This document shows, piece by piece, positions 13,486 through 25,700 of a stretch of DNA of 64,000 nucleotides (position 1 is the stretch's first letter; every line of letters starts with the position of its first letter). The stretch is taken from positions 9,616,907 to 9,680,906 of the forward strand of contig NC_068351.1 of NCBI RefSeq assembly GCF_014633365.1. The letters are read 5' to 3'. The translations under genes and the position numbers were made by a program. The DNA comes from Diospyros lotus (lineage: Eukaryota; Streptophyta; Magnoliopsida; Ericales; Ebenaceae). Under the pieces are notes generated by a model. It made no database searches and had not been told where the DNA came from. It worked only from the letters and a program-made list of their open reading frames with translations.

Positions 13486-13815
13486 GTAGCATTTGTTAAC
13501 CAATAAATAGACAGAAAAAATAGATATAAAAAGTATTATAGATAAAAATATTTTATATTAAATTTATTTGATGACGCTTGAAAAATAAGTCACATAATTT
13601 ATTATCTAGATATTTTTAAATAATTTTATCATTTCTCTCATTCTAAATAAATTAATCTCGTTCCTTACCAAGAATAATTACTCATTTATCTTTTAGTATA
13701 TCTCAAATAATTTAATAAATAATTTGATAAAAATGTTAAAATATTTGTTAATTTTATTTTATCTTGATTTAAAAAATATTTTAATTTTATTATAATATAA
13801 TTTTATTTAACAAAC
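13486..13815. mobile_element. MITE-like repeat, copy C
   Basis: Begins GTAGCATTTGTTAACCAAT only 70 bases after copy B ends and finishes in ATTTAACAAACATG. Interior blocks AAGTCACATAATTTATTAT and ATTTGATAAAAATGTTAAA match copies A and B. A/T-rich, no coding capacity. Superfamily not assigned because clear target duplications could not be read. Confidence 0.55.
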
Positions 13816-14472
13816 ATGATTTAAAATATTAAAAAAATAAGAAAGTAGAATTTGCGTGCCTTGATCATTATTCCGTCTCTATTTATAGCCACTGATCTGA
13901 ACGAACCTATTTTCTAAAGATAGAGTTGGAGTACAAAGAATGCCGATGATACTGACACGCTAACAGCAAAGGACACTTTCGGATCTTCAGAAAATAATAA
14001 ATAAATAAAAGGACAAGTGCGTGTGATACAGTGATACCGATACACAACAAAGTGTTTGTGTTTTAAATTTGTTAAGAGTTGTGGATGACAGATGATGTTG
14101 TCTGTCCCATGTGGATAACACTTATCCCTTGCGTTTACTACAAGGCCGCCAGCTGACCAAATCACAATTTTGTTATATATTATGATATTTTTATAGTTAG
14201 TAACTATTATCATCGACATTATTATTATTATTTTTCAATTATTATAATATTATAATTTTGAATAAATTACACGCAACATCACTAAAGTTTGATAAAAAAA
14301 CACAAACACGTTACTTTTTTAAAAAATTATAAAGACCTCTATTAACTATATAAATTATGTACCATTTTATCTCTTACCATTCAAAAATAGCTGTTAAAAA
14401 TTTTCAAATTTATCCATAATACTATCCCCTATATCTCTGCTCCTTTTCTCTTTCCTTTAAAAAAAAAAAAAA

Positions 14473-15535
14473 AAAGCATAAGACACAAACATGCTCCTCA
14501 AGTTGAGGTTTGTAGCTGTTTTGTGGCCTGAACTTGAATGAGAACCTAACATGTCCCTCAAGTTTTTATTTTGAACTTATTAGACACCCGGATCTAGCAA
14601 ATAGAACGCATGAGTTACACGCGCGATTGACGTGCGTGAAGGCAGCACTATCATTTTCTTTTTCCTCATTTATAATGTTGGTAACCTGTCGTCTTCTTTG
14701 TTGTTGGCAACCTTTCACCTTCTATGTGACATCTTGCCTTCTTCGTCGTTGACCGACCTTGATCCGTCTTTTCTTGCCGTCGACCAACCCTTGGTCGCGT
14801 CTTCCTTGTCACCTAATCAATGGTGGCATCGAGCAATTGAAGTTTGTGTTTGTGAATCAAAGATGACAATGGGTAGCAATGGAAACGTCGATTCGTGTCC
14901 ATGAATTGACGTCATCTCAGCCCAATTTGTGTTTGTGAATCGATGGTGACACCGAGCAAACAGAGTTGTGAATCGACAACATTGAGTACCACGTCCCTTA
15001 TCCATTGTCTTCACCTTACTTCTCTGTAGTGACGATTTGTATTGCACAAAAAATTGTGGCATTGAGCATGAAAACGTCAAGTTGTGTTCGTGAATTGATG
15101 GTAGCTTAGCCTAATTTGTGTTTGTGAATCGACGGCGACACCAAGCAAACAGAGTTGTGAATCGATGACGAATATTAGGGTCAGGGTTGCCGGCTCCAAC
15201 ATTCGCAGGGCTATAGTAATCGATTTCGACCTTCACAAGGCTAGGGTTGCTAGCTTTGACCTTCGCCATCGACCTCGCCTCCTCTCTTACAGCATCAAGA
15301 CACGTGGCACTTTTTCATTGGCCTAGTCAGTGTGGGGGCTACGTCAAACTACGTGTGTAACTCATGCGCTATACTTACTAAACTCAAGTGTGTGATTATT
15401 ATAAAATTGAAAATTAAGGGGTACAAAATGTTCAAAATTAAAAGTTAAGTGGCATAATAGGTTGAGCTTGAAGTTGAAGGGGCTAAATGATTTTTTTTAA
15501 CCTAAAATTAAGGGACATTTTTGTCTTTTGCTAAA
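14473..15535. mobile_element. element with long (about 170-bp) imperfect terminal inverted repeats
   Basis: The left arm (about 14473-14645) and right arm (about 15345-15532) pair in inverted orientation. CGCATGAGTTACAC near 14607 matches the inverse of GTGTAACTCATGCG near 15355, and AAGCATAAGACACAAACATG matches the inverse of the right end (AAGCAAAAGACAAAAATGTC). The roughly 700-bp interior contains a duplicated 75-bp segment (14902-14976 and 15092-15169, both with TTTGTGTTTGTGAATCGA). Long arms with a short non-coding interior suggest a Mutator-like or foldback element. No transposase. Confidence 0.6.
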
Positions 15536-16092
15536 AATAAGCGAATACATGCCTCGTAGAGAGAAAGAGTGGAAATCAAATCTAAATTACTTTTTAAAGA
15601 CATGGGTTCATCTTCAAAGATAAATTTGTAAGTTCCTTCTTCAAATAAACTTATAACTGAACTTTCTCCACGTAAAAAGGAAAGCTAAAAACTAAAGAGG
15701 AATAAAATAATTGAGTAAGAATATTGTTAATCCTGGACCGTACCTACCAGCCCTTGCTGCAAACGGAACGAGGATTCTGGAATTAAACAGTTTTTACTTT
15801 CACTCATTAACTGCAGAAGATGTCAAATTAAAACAGTTTCTATATTACCATATTTGTGCCTGTCTCGTTAAAATAAAAGGGCAATCACCTCATTGTAAAT
15901 GCCCAATCAACTCAACAATAACAGCATGCATGGAAAATTAAGGCAAATATACGAACTGGAAATTATAGTAAGACTGTCCATATGATATGAATGATGTCAT
16001 GTCACAAGTTGAAGATCAAATCATATTAAGAAAAAGTTAATTATTTTGAATCAATTATTTAAAAAGATTGAAAGGTTAATGACAATGTTATC
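15536..16092. other. AT-rich spacer, no gene seen
   Basis: No element ends or coding signal recognised. A 76-codon open frame at 15711-15941 has no recognisable motif. Confidence 0.5.
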
Positions 16093-18926
16093 TGTAAGCA
16101 CCCCCGCCCGGATATCCCCAACCACCCGGACTACCCGAACGGGAGCACCTACGGGAGGAGAAAAGTAATAAACACCAGACAAAGACCACCCCGGCATGCA
16201 TACACAAAAAAAATAAGAACAGCGGAAGCAAAGCTCAAGACATGCATGCACTATGGGTACCCCGCTAACACAGCGGTCACAAGATAAATAAATAAACACA
16301 AACTCCTGTGCCAACATACACAAGACTCGAGAAAACACCTGGCACAGTACGAAATAATAGAGTAAATTCTACTTAGACATCAGAGTGGATAGGGATTGAC
16401 GAGACTGCCTGTACACCACACCGACTCTGCCGTTAAAGCTGACTCCCTTGCCGTGGCTCACGCCGCCACTACCTGGAATGATGGAAAGCAAGGTGAGTCG
16501 AGAGACTCAGCAAGCACAAGGAAGAAAAGGCATAAGGCTACTCAAAACCAGAAATCTCACCCCAGAATAAACCCCCAGGTACACACAAGCCATGAGACAC
16601 TACAACACAACAGCTCAATAGCATAACAAAATAAAAGCACATATCGGTCCTTGGGGCCCACACAAGACACACGGCACCCAAGTCCCATACCAACCTGCCG
16701 CTGCCCTGAAAGGCAACAAATATCTGCAACAAACCTGCGCGCGCTGTCCCAGGCCGGTACTCCCGTCACCTGTATCCGTCGGTACTCCCGACAACCGAGC
16801 CATAGGCTCCCTCGGAACGGTACTCCCGTCCGAGAACTAAATACTACCAGTATCCATGCAATGCACATAGAAATGCAATGGCGTAGTGAGCATCAACGTG
16901 ATACAAGGCGCCCATACATCCAGGCATCAGGCCATGCTCCGCCCACATAGTAAACCACACGCCATGCATATGCTCGCGCTGGATGCAACCTAACCAAACT
17001 AGAATGTCCGTGTTCAAGCATACTCAATAAATGAATAACCCAACATGCATCCCGTACCCATGTGCATATCAAATCATGAACAGTAATACAAGGTATCTAA
17101 TCATGCAGTAATTCACATACTGGCAGAGCTAGTCAGCAGTGCCCGGCACCGGTCAACGGCCAGTGACTAGGGGTGTCCACCCGACGGTCCACTTCAGGGC
17201 CGTACCATAGTCTACCCCAACGTCACCAAACGGTTGACCCCTGCCCCACTACTCAATAGCTCTAACCAAATCATAAATAAATCCGAGAAAAACTGTAAAT
17301 AAGCCCGATGAAATCATAAATAAACTCGCCCGTCTAGGAACCTAGTTCCCAAGCTGGGTCCGGCATCATTCCCAAAAGGAGTGGGGGCGGTACAAACCCC
17401 TATAGGCTCACAACAAATAAAATGCTAGAAGTCTCGGATTTAATTTAAATTGAAACAGATGAATAATAATTTAACAAATAAGGTTAGGAGCCGAATTAAA
17501 GTAAGGGATGTGATAAAATACAGGAAATCACGGGGTCTTTCACGGGAATTAAAGAATACGAGAAGAGGGTTAGGAGCTTGCCTTTACACGGCCGTTCCTT
17601 GCTTTTCTTACGCACCCGCTGCGAAGTAAAACGTTCGCTGGCAATAAATAAAATCGCAGCTTTAATTAAATAAATCTACCGAGTAATATAATTAATTTAG
17701 CAGTCTAAAATCCCACGTAAGCGCACCACAATTAATATCTCAACGAGTCTCATATTTATTTTAAATTAAATCACGCTAATAAAGTCCTCGAAGCCAGCTT
17801 AATAAATTAAATTTAAATCAACGACTCAAAATTCCATAATTAATAAACGAGTCGAAACAGACGAAGGGAGGGTATAAAATACGAGAAATCACAGGGTTTC
17901 TCACAGGAATTAAAGAATATGAGGAAAGGGATTGGAACTTGCCTGAAACTAGCTGATTCTGACCTCACTCGAGCTCCCGATACAAATTAAATCATTTCCT
18001 AGCAAATAACACAACCGGGACCCAAATTAATTAATTTTAATTGCGTAAAATTTATAATTTAAACACGTAATGCTTCTACTAATTTTTACCCACGTACCTG
18101 ATCACTTCCTATGACGACAAAATCCCAAAATCGCCCCATTTTCTATTCTTTTCTTCTTCTTTCCTTTTTCTTTTCTTTTCTTTTCTTTTCTCCTCTTCTT
18201 CTTCTTCTCCTCCGCGCCGCTGCTCCTGCTCCTGCGCACCATTTTTCTTCTTCTTCTCTTCTTCTCTTCTTCTTTCCTTTTCCTTCTTCTTCTCCCTTCC
18301 TTCTTCCTTTCCTCTTCTTCTTCATTTTTTTCTTCCCGCGTGCTCCTGTTCTTTTTCCTTCTTCCTTGGCGCGCACAGCGCCTGCGCGCTCCAACAACCA
18401 GCTGCTGGCCTCCGTTGCCGCCTCCGCGCACCACCGCGCGCCACCGCGCACCTGCTGGCCGCTGCTGCTCGCGTCGCTCCGCCCCCTGCTGCTGCTGCTT
18501 CCTCGCTCGGCTGCCATGGCCGAGCTCACACGGAGCTTCCATGGCTGCCCTGCACCTCGCCTCTCTCTCCCTCTCTCGGTCTCTCCTTCTCTCTCAATCT
18601 CTCTCATTTTCTCTCCATCTCGATCTCTCTCTCTTCTCTCGGCCGAGCTTCCATGGTTGAAGCTACATCAAGCCTCCCTCCTTCTCTGTTTCCGGCCACA
18701 ACTCTCAATGTGAGAGAACAATTCAGATTTTTTGGCCCCTGTAGATAGCTTGGCCTCCAAGCTCGTGCACCACAGCCACAAAAAAATACACAATTTAATT
18801 AGTTTAATTTAATTTAATTAATTTCACTTATTATTTTTATGAATATATATATGTATATGAGTATTTATATATTATTTTAAATTAAGTTAACATAATTTAC
18901 ACATTGATTAGTTTTGGGATATTACA
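16093..18926 (-). mobile_element. Ty3/gypsy solo LTR (2834 bp) with 5-bp target duplication
   Basis: Begins TGTAAGCACCCCCGCCCGG and ends TTTTGGGATATTACA, and is flanked on both sides by TTATC (16088-16092 and 18927-18931). Read on the minus strand it is TGTAATATCCC...CTTACA. Its first 1.5 kb is the inverted counterpart of the LTR at 20776-26833, including the block with GGAGTGGGGGCGGTACAAAC (17378-17397). There is no internal domain: a solo LTR left by LTR-LTR recombination. The part at 18110-18720 is C/T-rich and GC-rich, unlike the other copy, suggesting a subfamily difference in U3/R. A roughly 85-bp internal duplication (17505-17585 and 17875-17945) is visible. Confidence 0.9.
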
Positions 18927-19829
18927 TTATCATACAGTTAAAAGAAAGCATTAGTTAATAGGAATATGGTTCCTTTTTGGAATAGTAATCAAAATGAATG
19001 AAATGAAAAGAAATTTAATAATAGAGGACAACTAATACATTTTAATGAAAACATATAGGTGCTATAAAGTTTAGGACAAATTAATACCCTTTCTATGTTA
19101 CTTTTCATTTTTAGTTAAAATTTTCAAAATTGAACTCGTCTTTTGACTTTTTTACCATTATATTATTTGGTAACTTAATTAATTATATATAAAGTAATAA
19201 ACCTTATCAGTTTTTGTGTGTGTTATATAATTAGTGTAAGTTAAAAAATATATTTGATAGTTAAAGTTTAGTTTTATTTTTTAATTTCTTTTTAGATAAT
19301 ATTTATATGAATATGAGTTTGAATGTAATGATATAATTGATTTCGTTTTAAATGTGTTTGTTGGCTTAAATAATAGAATATTTCATATATATGTATAGTT
19401 TTGTGTACACAACGTACAATTACAATGTCAAATAATTTATAAAAGTCTTGTTGAAAATATAAATTTATTTTAAAAGAATAACGTGAAAAACTTTTACACC
19501 GATATCTTTCTTAACAAGATCTTATAATAAGAGAATAATAAAATAAAATTTTAATATCATTTTTATATGGACGTATATATAATTTTTAACTTTTTATATT
19601 TAGACACATTATCTTATTTAACTTATCAAAACGATCTTAAAAATAACTCAAAAGATAAAGTTAGAGAAGGAATCACACGCATCATTGATTTTGTGCAAAC
19701 CCACGAGAAAAAGACAATAGCCCTTTATGTGATTCCTTTCATGAAAATATAATTTAAGCACTGTTCTTGTATTGAATCACATTTGTTGTAATTTGGATAG
19801 TCCTTAAAAGAGAAAAAAAAAAAACATAA
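18927..19829. other. AT-rich spacer, no gene seen
   Basis: No coding signal or element termini recognised. The 61-codon frame at 19567-19752 lacks any motif. Confidence 0.5.
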
Positions 19830-20054
19830 TGTAACATCCCGCTCGAGCGATAGGAAAGACCAGAACAACTTATCATGACGAGTCTACGCGAATTTCCAGA
19901 GGGGTCACCCATCCTTGAATTACCCTAGGTCAAACACGCTTAACTTTGGAGTTCTTTACTAACATTCAGCCCAAAAGGTATACAGCTGGTGTTGTTTCCT
20001 TTCTTACACTATTCTCGATATATACTAATCTCTCTGGTCTCTCGGGATATTACA
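19830..20054 (-). mobile_element. Cassandra-type LTR with embedded 5S rRNA-like sequence
   Basis: Starts TGTAACATCCCGCTCGAGCG and ends CTCGGGATATTACA, 225 bp. On the minus strand, 19956-19890 reads as the 3' half of plant 5S rRNA: AACTCC..AGTTAAGCGTG, then GGATGGGTGACCCC. This is the hallmark of Cassandra TRIM elements, whose LTRs carry a 5S-like polymerase III promoter. Immediately upstream on the minus strand is the purine tract AAGGAGGGGAGAA, so this is the 3' LTR of a minus-strand unit. Its 5' LTR is not present. Confidence 0.85.
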
Positions 20055-20775
20055 TTCTCCCCTCCTTAAGCACGTGACGAGAGGCTAATACTCAGTAACG
20101 CGACCGGAACCTGCCACATACTCACAAAGCATGAGAACATGGAAGCGATATGACATAGTCAATCATGAATTCAACAACAATATCATTTAGTCTGACTTTT
20201 TCAACTGATTCTTAATCTGGTACACAACATTTTCTCGACAGTACTTTCTCCCATAATTTGTCGCGTATGCTAGGTGTCCCGTTAATAAATATGGGTAGTC
20301 AATCAGGACTATCAAGGAATAAACGTTCCCCACTCAATACATCTCGAGATCTAAAATGTCACCAGATCTCCACTCCTTAATCAACCGACCCCTGCCTTTA
20401 GGTGGATATGTAGTCGAGATAATACCAAACGGAAGTGCGAGGAGACCGCGATATGGCTTTGGGGAACAATTGGATTATGATATTGTAATAGGCGAACCAT
20501 ATTGGTGTGTGTAATATGATTGATGATGTTCCTTAAGTTGGTTAAGTATCAGTGGTCATAACGTGATCCAATAGAGGTGATGGATTGCAGAGATGTGCTA
20601 GTGTATTAAGTTAAGTACGATACATAGTAGACTCAGATTTGTGGGAACTGAAAAATGATGATATGGAATGTTCCAGAGGTATTGATGAATAATATCAAGA
20701 GAGTTGAGAGCATATCTTGAGGAGATAGATTAAACCTGAATTTCGAGGAGGAAATTCTAATAAGGAAGGGAGAAT
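20055..20775. mobile_element. retroelement internal remnants
   Basis: The left 50 bases belong to the minus-strand Cassandra unit (TTAAGCACGTGACG). The right end (about 20735-20775) has AATTTCGAGGAGGAAATTC and then a purine tract AAGGAAGGGAGAA: the familiar plus-strand tail of chromovirus pol plus polypurine tract, directly before the LTR at 20776. The middle is too decayed to assign. Confidence 0.55.
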
Positions 20776-23700
20776 TATAATATCCCAAAATTTAGAAATA
20801 AATAATAATTATTCAAACCGGTATTTGAGGATATTATTGAATATTTGTGGATTTAAAGGAAATATTGATTTAATTTTTATCTCGATGATTATTTGTGTTT
20901 ATTGTTTAAGAAAAATAATTATTTATTGGGTTAATTTAAAGTAAGATAGTAATTTATGATGTTTTGAGGAAATAGAAAATTTAGGTAATTAATTAAATTA
21001 TTTGGGAATGGTTAATTATTATTAATTATTGTAATTAATGTGATTATTAAATTTTTGAGGATTTAAGGAAAATAATTATTAATTGGAGTATTTATGAAAA
21101 TAAGAAAATAAATTAATTTAGTTAATTTTTGAAAGTTTTCGGGTGTAAGTGCAATAAAGGAAAATTAGAGTCCAGGGTATGTGTGCAATTAAAGGAATCT
21201 AAGGGTGTTGAAACGTGATTTGCGAAAGTGGCCGCAAATCACCTTAAATTTAATAGAAGGCACTTATATGTATGAAGGTGATGGCTAGCCTGGCGATTCG
21301 TGCGCGAGAGGGCTGAGGTGAGGTCGTGGGTTCGAGCGAAGGGAGGCGCACGTGGGAGAGGAAATGGGCTGATTTTAATCAGTCAATAAGGGACCGAAAC
21401 GATGTTGTTTCGTCCCTGAGGCGGTGGCCTCCCAACGCAGCCCACAGGCTGCCACGTGGTTGCTTTCTGGCCACTCATTTTTGGCCATTTTTAAACCCAA
21501 ATCGGGCATCTCCGAAGCAGTAAAAACAAAGGAAAAAATGGAGAAGAAGGAACAGTCGCGCAGTGAATAAAAGAGATAAATTTTGGGAAAAAATTAAAGA
21601 TCTAATGTGTTTAATCGCGGTTTAATTAATCAGGTACGTAAATAAATATATATTAAACATTTTCTACGGTTAGAATTTTATTTTGAGTCTTATTTTATTA
21701 ATTTTGAGAGTTATTCTAATTTACAGCGTGTATTAATTTGGTGGTGTTTAAACGGGGAAACACCGTAAACGATTAGATACAGGCAAACTCTCATCTACCC
21801 TTACAATTTCTTTCCATTTGGTGAATCCCTTGTCTTCCCTTAATTCGGTTCGATTTTGCATATTAATTATATGAATTAAGGATGTTTTGGGGCATTATTT
21901 AATTTAAAATAAATATGAGGTTTATTGAGATTTTATTTGAGGTGCGCCTATGTAGGATTTTAGGTGGTTAAATTATTTATATTACACGGTTAGATTTAAT
22001 TAATGCGAGCTACGGTTTTATTATTCGCTATTAAATGTTTTACTTCGCAGCGGGAGTGCAAGAAAGGCAGGAAACGACCGTATAACAACAAGTTCTTAAC
22101 CCTCTTCCCATGTTCTTTAATTCCCATGAAAGACCCCGTGATTTCTCGTATTTTATCACATCTCTTACTCTAATTCGACGCTTAGCTTTCTTTGTTGAAT
22201 TATTATTTATTTGTTTTAATTTAAATTAAATCTAAGGCTTCTAAAATTTTATTCGTTGTGAGCCTATGGGGGTTTGTACCGCCCCCACTCCTTTTGGAAA
22301 TGATGCTGAACCAGCATGAGAACTAGGTTCCTAGACGTGCGGGTCTATTTACGATTTTATCGGGTTTATTTACAGTTTTTCTCGAATTTATTTATTGTTC
22401 GGTTAGAGCTATCGAGCAGTAGGACATGGGTCGGTTGTTGGTGACGTTGGGGTAGACTATTGTACGGCCCTGAAGTAGACCGTCGGGTGGACACTCCTAG
22501 TCACTGACCGTTGACCGGTGCCGGGCACTGCTGACTAGCTCTGCCAATATGTGATTTACTGCACGTTTAGATTCATTATATGATTGTTCATGATTTGATA
22601 TGCACATGGGTACGGGTTGCATGTTGGGATATTCATTTATTGAGTATACTTGGACACGGACATTCTAGCTTGGTTAGGTTGCATCCAGCACGAGCATATG
22701 CATCGCATGTGGTTTCCTATGTGGGCGGAGCATGGCCTAATGCCTGGATGTATGGGCGCCGGTGTATCACGTTGATGCTCACTACGCTATTACATTGTTA
22801 TGTGCATTGCATGGTTACTGGTAGTATTTAGTTCTCGGACGGGAGTACCATTCTGAGGGAGCCTATGGCTCGGGTGTCGGGAGTACCGACATGGATGGGT
22901 GTCGGGAGTACCGACACGGACATACGGGTGGCTGGAGCACCGACCCGGGATGACACGCACAAAATGCTGGAGGTATTTGTTACCGTCTAGGGCAGCGACA
23001 AGTTGGTATGGGACTTGGGTGCCAGGTGTCTTATGTGGGCCCCAAGGACCGGTATGTGCTATGATTATACTATACTATTGTGTTGTAGCGTCTCATGACT
23101 TGTATGTATTTGGGGGTTGGTGTTCTAGGAGAAATTTATTAGTTTTGTGCAGTCTTCAGCCTTTCTTTCCTTATGTTTGCTAAGTCTCTCGACTCACTTT
23201 GTTTTTCATCATTCTAGGTAGTGGCAGCGTGGGCCATGGCAAGGGAGTCATCTTTTAGCGACAGAGTCGGTATAGTGTACAAATAGTCCCGTCAATCCCT
23301 AACAACTCTGATGGTTGAGTAGGATTTACTCTATTATTTTTGTAACACCCCAATTCCCGGGAACGTTAACGTAACGTAAGATTCCGGAGATAAATTTTTT
23401 TTTTCAAACAAAAACCCATCACAAAAACCATTCCCCGAAGATCCCGTTACACCTTCTCAGTATATCAACTATGAACCATTAATAAACCAAGACAGGTTCA
23501 CCAACACAAATGCGGAAGCTAGATCGAAACCTCAACAAGTCATAACCGAAACCACTTTATTTATATATAAAGTTGCACCAACGTTTACATGACGTTTTCA
23601 AAAGTAAATAACATAACTGAAAAAAAACATAATGTAAACTATCCGCTAATCGCCATCACTCCTCGACGATTCCTTTCCCTTTTGCACCGCTGCCTTCACC

Positions 23701-24028
23701 TGGAACGTTTGAATATTCCAGGGACAAAATCCAAATTAAATGATGAATCATCTAAGTGAGAGTTCAAAACACAATTTTCATGAATAATGCAAGACATGAA
23801 ATAAACCAATACACCCGGTAAGCCCTAACTCAAGAGAATTCCCACGTGCTTAACCCTACCATAGGGAAAGAGCAATCTCTCTAAAAGCAATGCCACCACA
23901 CCGACTCGACGACACGACGACGCGACGCGATTCTAGCTTAAATGGGGTTGCCAACGCATCTTACCAGAATACGTTCCCACCTTAAGCATCCAGGAACCAC
24001 CATACAATCCCAACTCCAAAATTTCACA

Positions 24029-24390
24029 TGGACCACCTAGTCATCCTAGTGCAACTTCCCTGGCCAAACGACCTGGCACGAAAATCAAGGCGGCTATCCT
24101 GACATGCATTCCTAGCATCAGATACCCCTATTATTCCGTCACGCCCTTGGAGAATTACAGCTACACTATCCAGACAACATCCTAGGCTGACATCCCACAT
24201 GAACAACACAGTATGGACCACCTAGTCGTCCTAGTGCAATTTCCCTGACCAAACGGTCTGGCACGGAAACCAAGGCGGCTATCCTGACATGCACACCAGC
24301 ATCAGATACCCCTATTATTCCGTCACGCCCTTGGAGAATTATGGCTACACTATCCAGACAACATCCGAGGCTGACATTCCATACGTACAC
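24029..24390. repeat. 185-bp tandem duplication
   Basis: TGGACCACCTAGTC starts at 24029 and again at 24214. Both units share TATCCTGACATGCA and TACCCCTATTATTCCGTC. Located inside the nested solo LTR. Confidence 0.85.
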
Positions 24391-24579
24391 ATAAAACTCA
24401 AGATAATGCCACAATTCACAATTCAATGCATCGTATAAACAACATTTATAAAATACAATGCACAGTTCAAAACGTTTAGGGACAAACCTCCCTCATAAAT
24501 CCAACCGTCACCGGTTACCATTTTAATGCACAAAACCATTTTGCATGAAATCACCATATGTTCAGATAGAACAAGCACA

Positions 24580-25045
24580 ATAAATCAAGTTTTGGGGGCA
24601 AACACTCACAACTTAAAACCAAGTTTTCAGGTAGAACACTCACAATAAATCAAGTTTTAGAGGAGAACCACTCACAACTTAAAACCAAGTTTTTCGGTAG
24701 AACACTCACAATAAATCAAGTTTTGGAGGAGAACCACTCACAACTTAAAACCAAGTTTTTCGGTAGAACACTCACAATAAATCAAGTTTTGGAGGAGAAC
24801 CACTCACAACTTAAAACCAAGTTTTTCGGTAGAACACTCACAATAAATCAAGTTTTGGAGGAGAACCACTCACAACTTAAAACCAAGTTTTTCGGTAGAA
24901 CACTCACAATAAATCAAGTTTTGGAGGAGAACCACTCACAACTTAAAACCAAGTTTTCAGGTAGAACACTCACAATAAATCAAGTTTTGGAGGAGAACCA
25001 CTCACAACTTAAAACCAAGTTTTTCGGTAAAACACTCACCTTGAA
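24580..25045. repeat. 66-bp tandem repeat (about seven units)
   Basis: Unit contains CAAGTTTTGGAGGAGAACCA and AAAACCAAGTTTTTCGGTAG. The first units (from about 24593) are diverged, the middle ones nearly identical. Because 66 is divisible by three it creates a repetitive 129-codon open frame (24723-25112), which I do not regard as a gene. Confidence 0.9.
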
Positions 25046-25312
25046 CGAAACTCAGAACACTTCGAATCTTGTGTCAAATCTCAATTTTCATGTAACTCCT
25101 CGAGTCTTTTAACCAAACCACCTCCTTACACGTCCTCACGTGCTGCCCAAGTGCTCTGCGCGTGTGATGCTTCGCGTATGCTTAAAAAACCCTCCATCCA
25201 CTAAACCCGAAGCACTCTCGTCTAGCACAAATGTATCACAACTTCGAATGAGAGAATCCTTAGCCTTGAGCCCCTATTTATATGTTTAGGAAACTTAGCC
25301 ACCAAGAAATAT

Positions 25313-25700
25313 ATATTCTGCAATCATTTCAAATCTTTCAAAATCTTTCCAATCATTCCAAATATTCTAAGATTTTCTATAATCATTCCAAATCTTTTGA
25401 TATCTTTTGCAATTATTCTAAAATCTTCTAAGATTCTCTACAATCATTGTAAATATTCTATAATCATTCTAAATCTTCTATAATCATTCTAAATCTTCTA
25501 ATATCTTTTGTAATCATTCCAAAATCTTCTAAGATTCTCTGCAATCATTGTAAATCTTCTATAATCATTCCAAATCTTCTAATATCGTTTGTAATCATTC
25601 CAAAATCTTATAAGATTCTCTGCAATCATTGTAAATCTTCTAATATCGTTTGTAATCATTCCAAAATCTTCTAAGATTCTCTGCAATCATTGTTATCCAA
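25313..25700. repeat. irregular AATCATT/AATCTTCTA tandem array
   Basis: Repeated modules such as TGTAATCATTCCAAAATCTT and AAGATTCTCTGCAATCATTG recur with spacing of roughly 30-90 bases. Within the nested solo LTR; low complexity, non-coding. Confidence 0.8.

Noticed and set aside
18111..18713. 200-codon and 154-codon open frames on both strands
   Set aside because: Low-complexity CT/GA-rich part of an LTR; the composition yields long Leu/Ser/Pro or Arg/Glu/Lys frames on both strands without any domain.
24723..25112. 129-codon repetitive open frame with 22-residue units
   Set aside because: Produced by a 66-bp tandem repeat (divisible by three) inside a solo LTR; no start context, no homology and continuous with non-coding repeat units.
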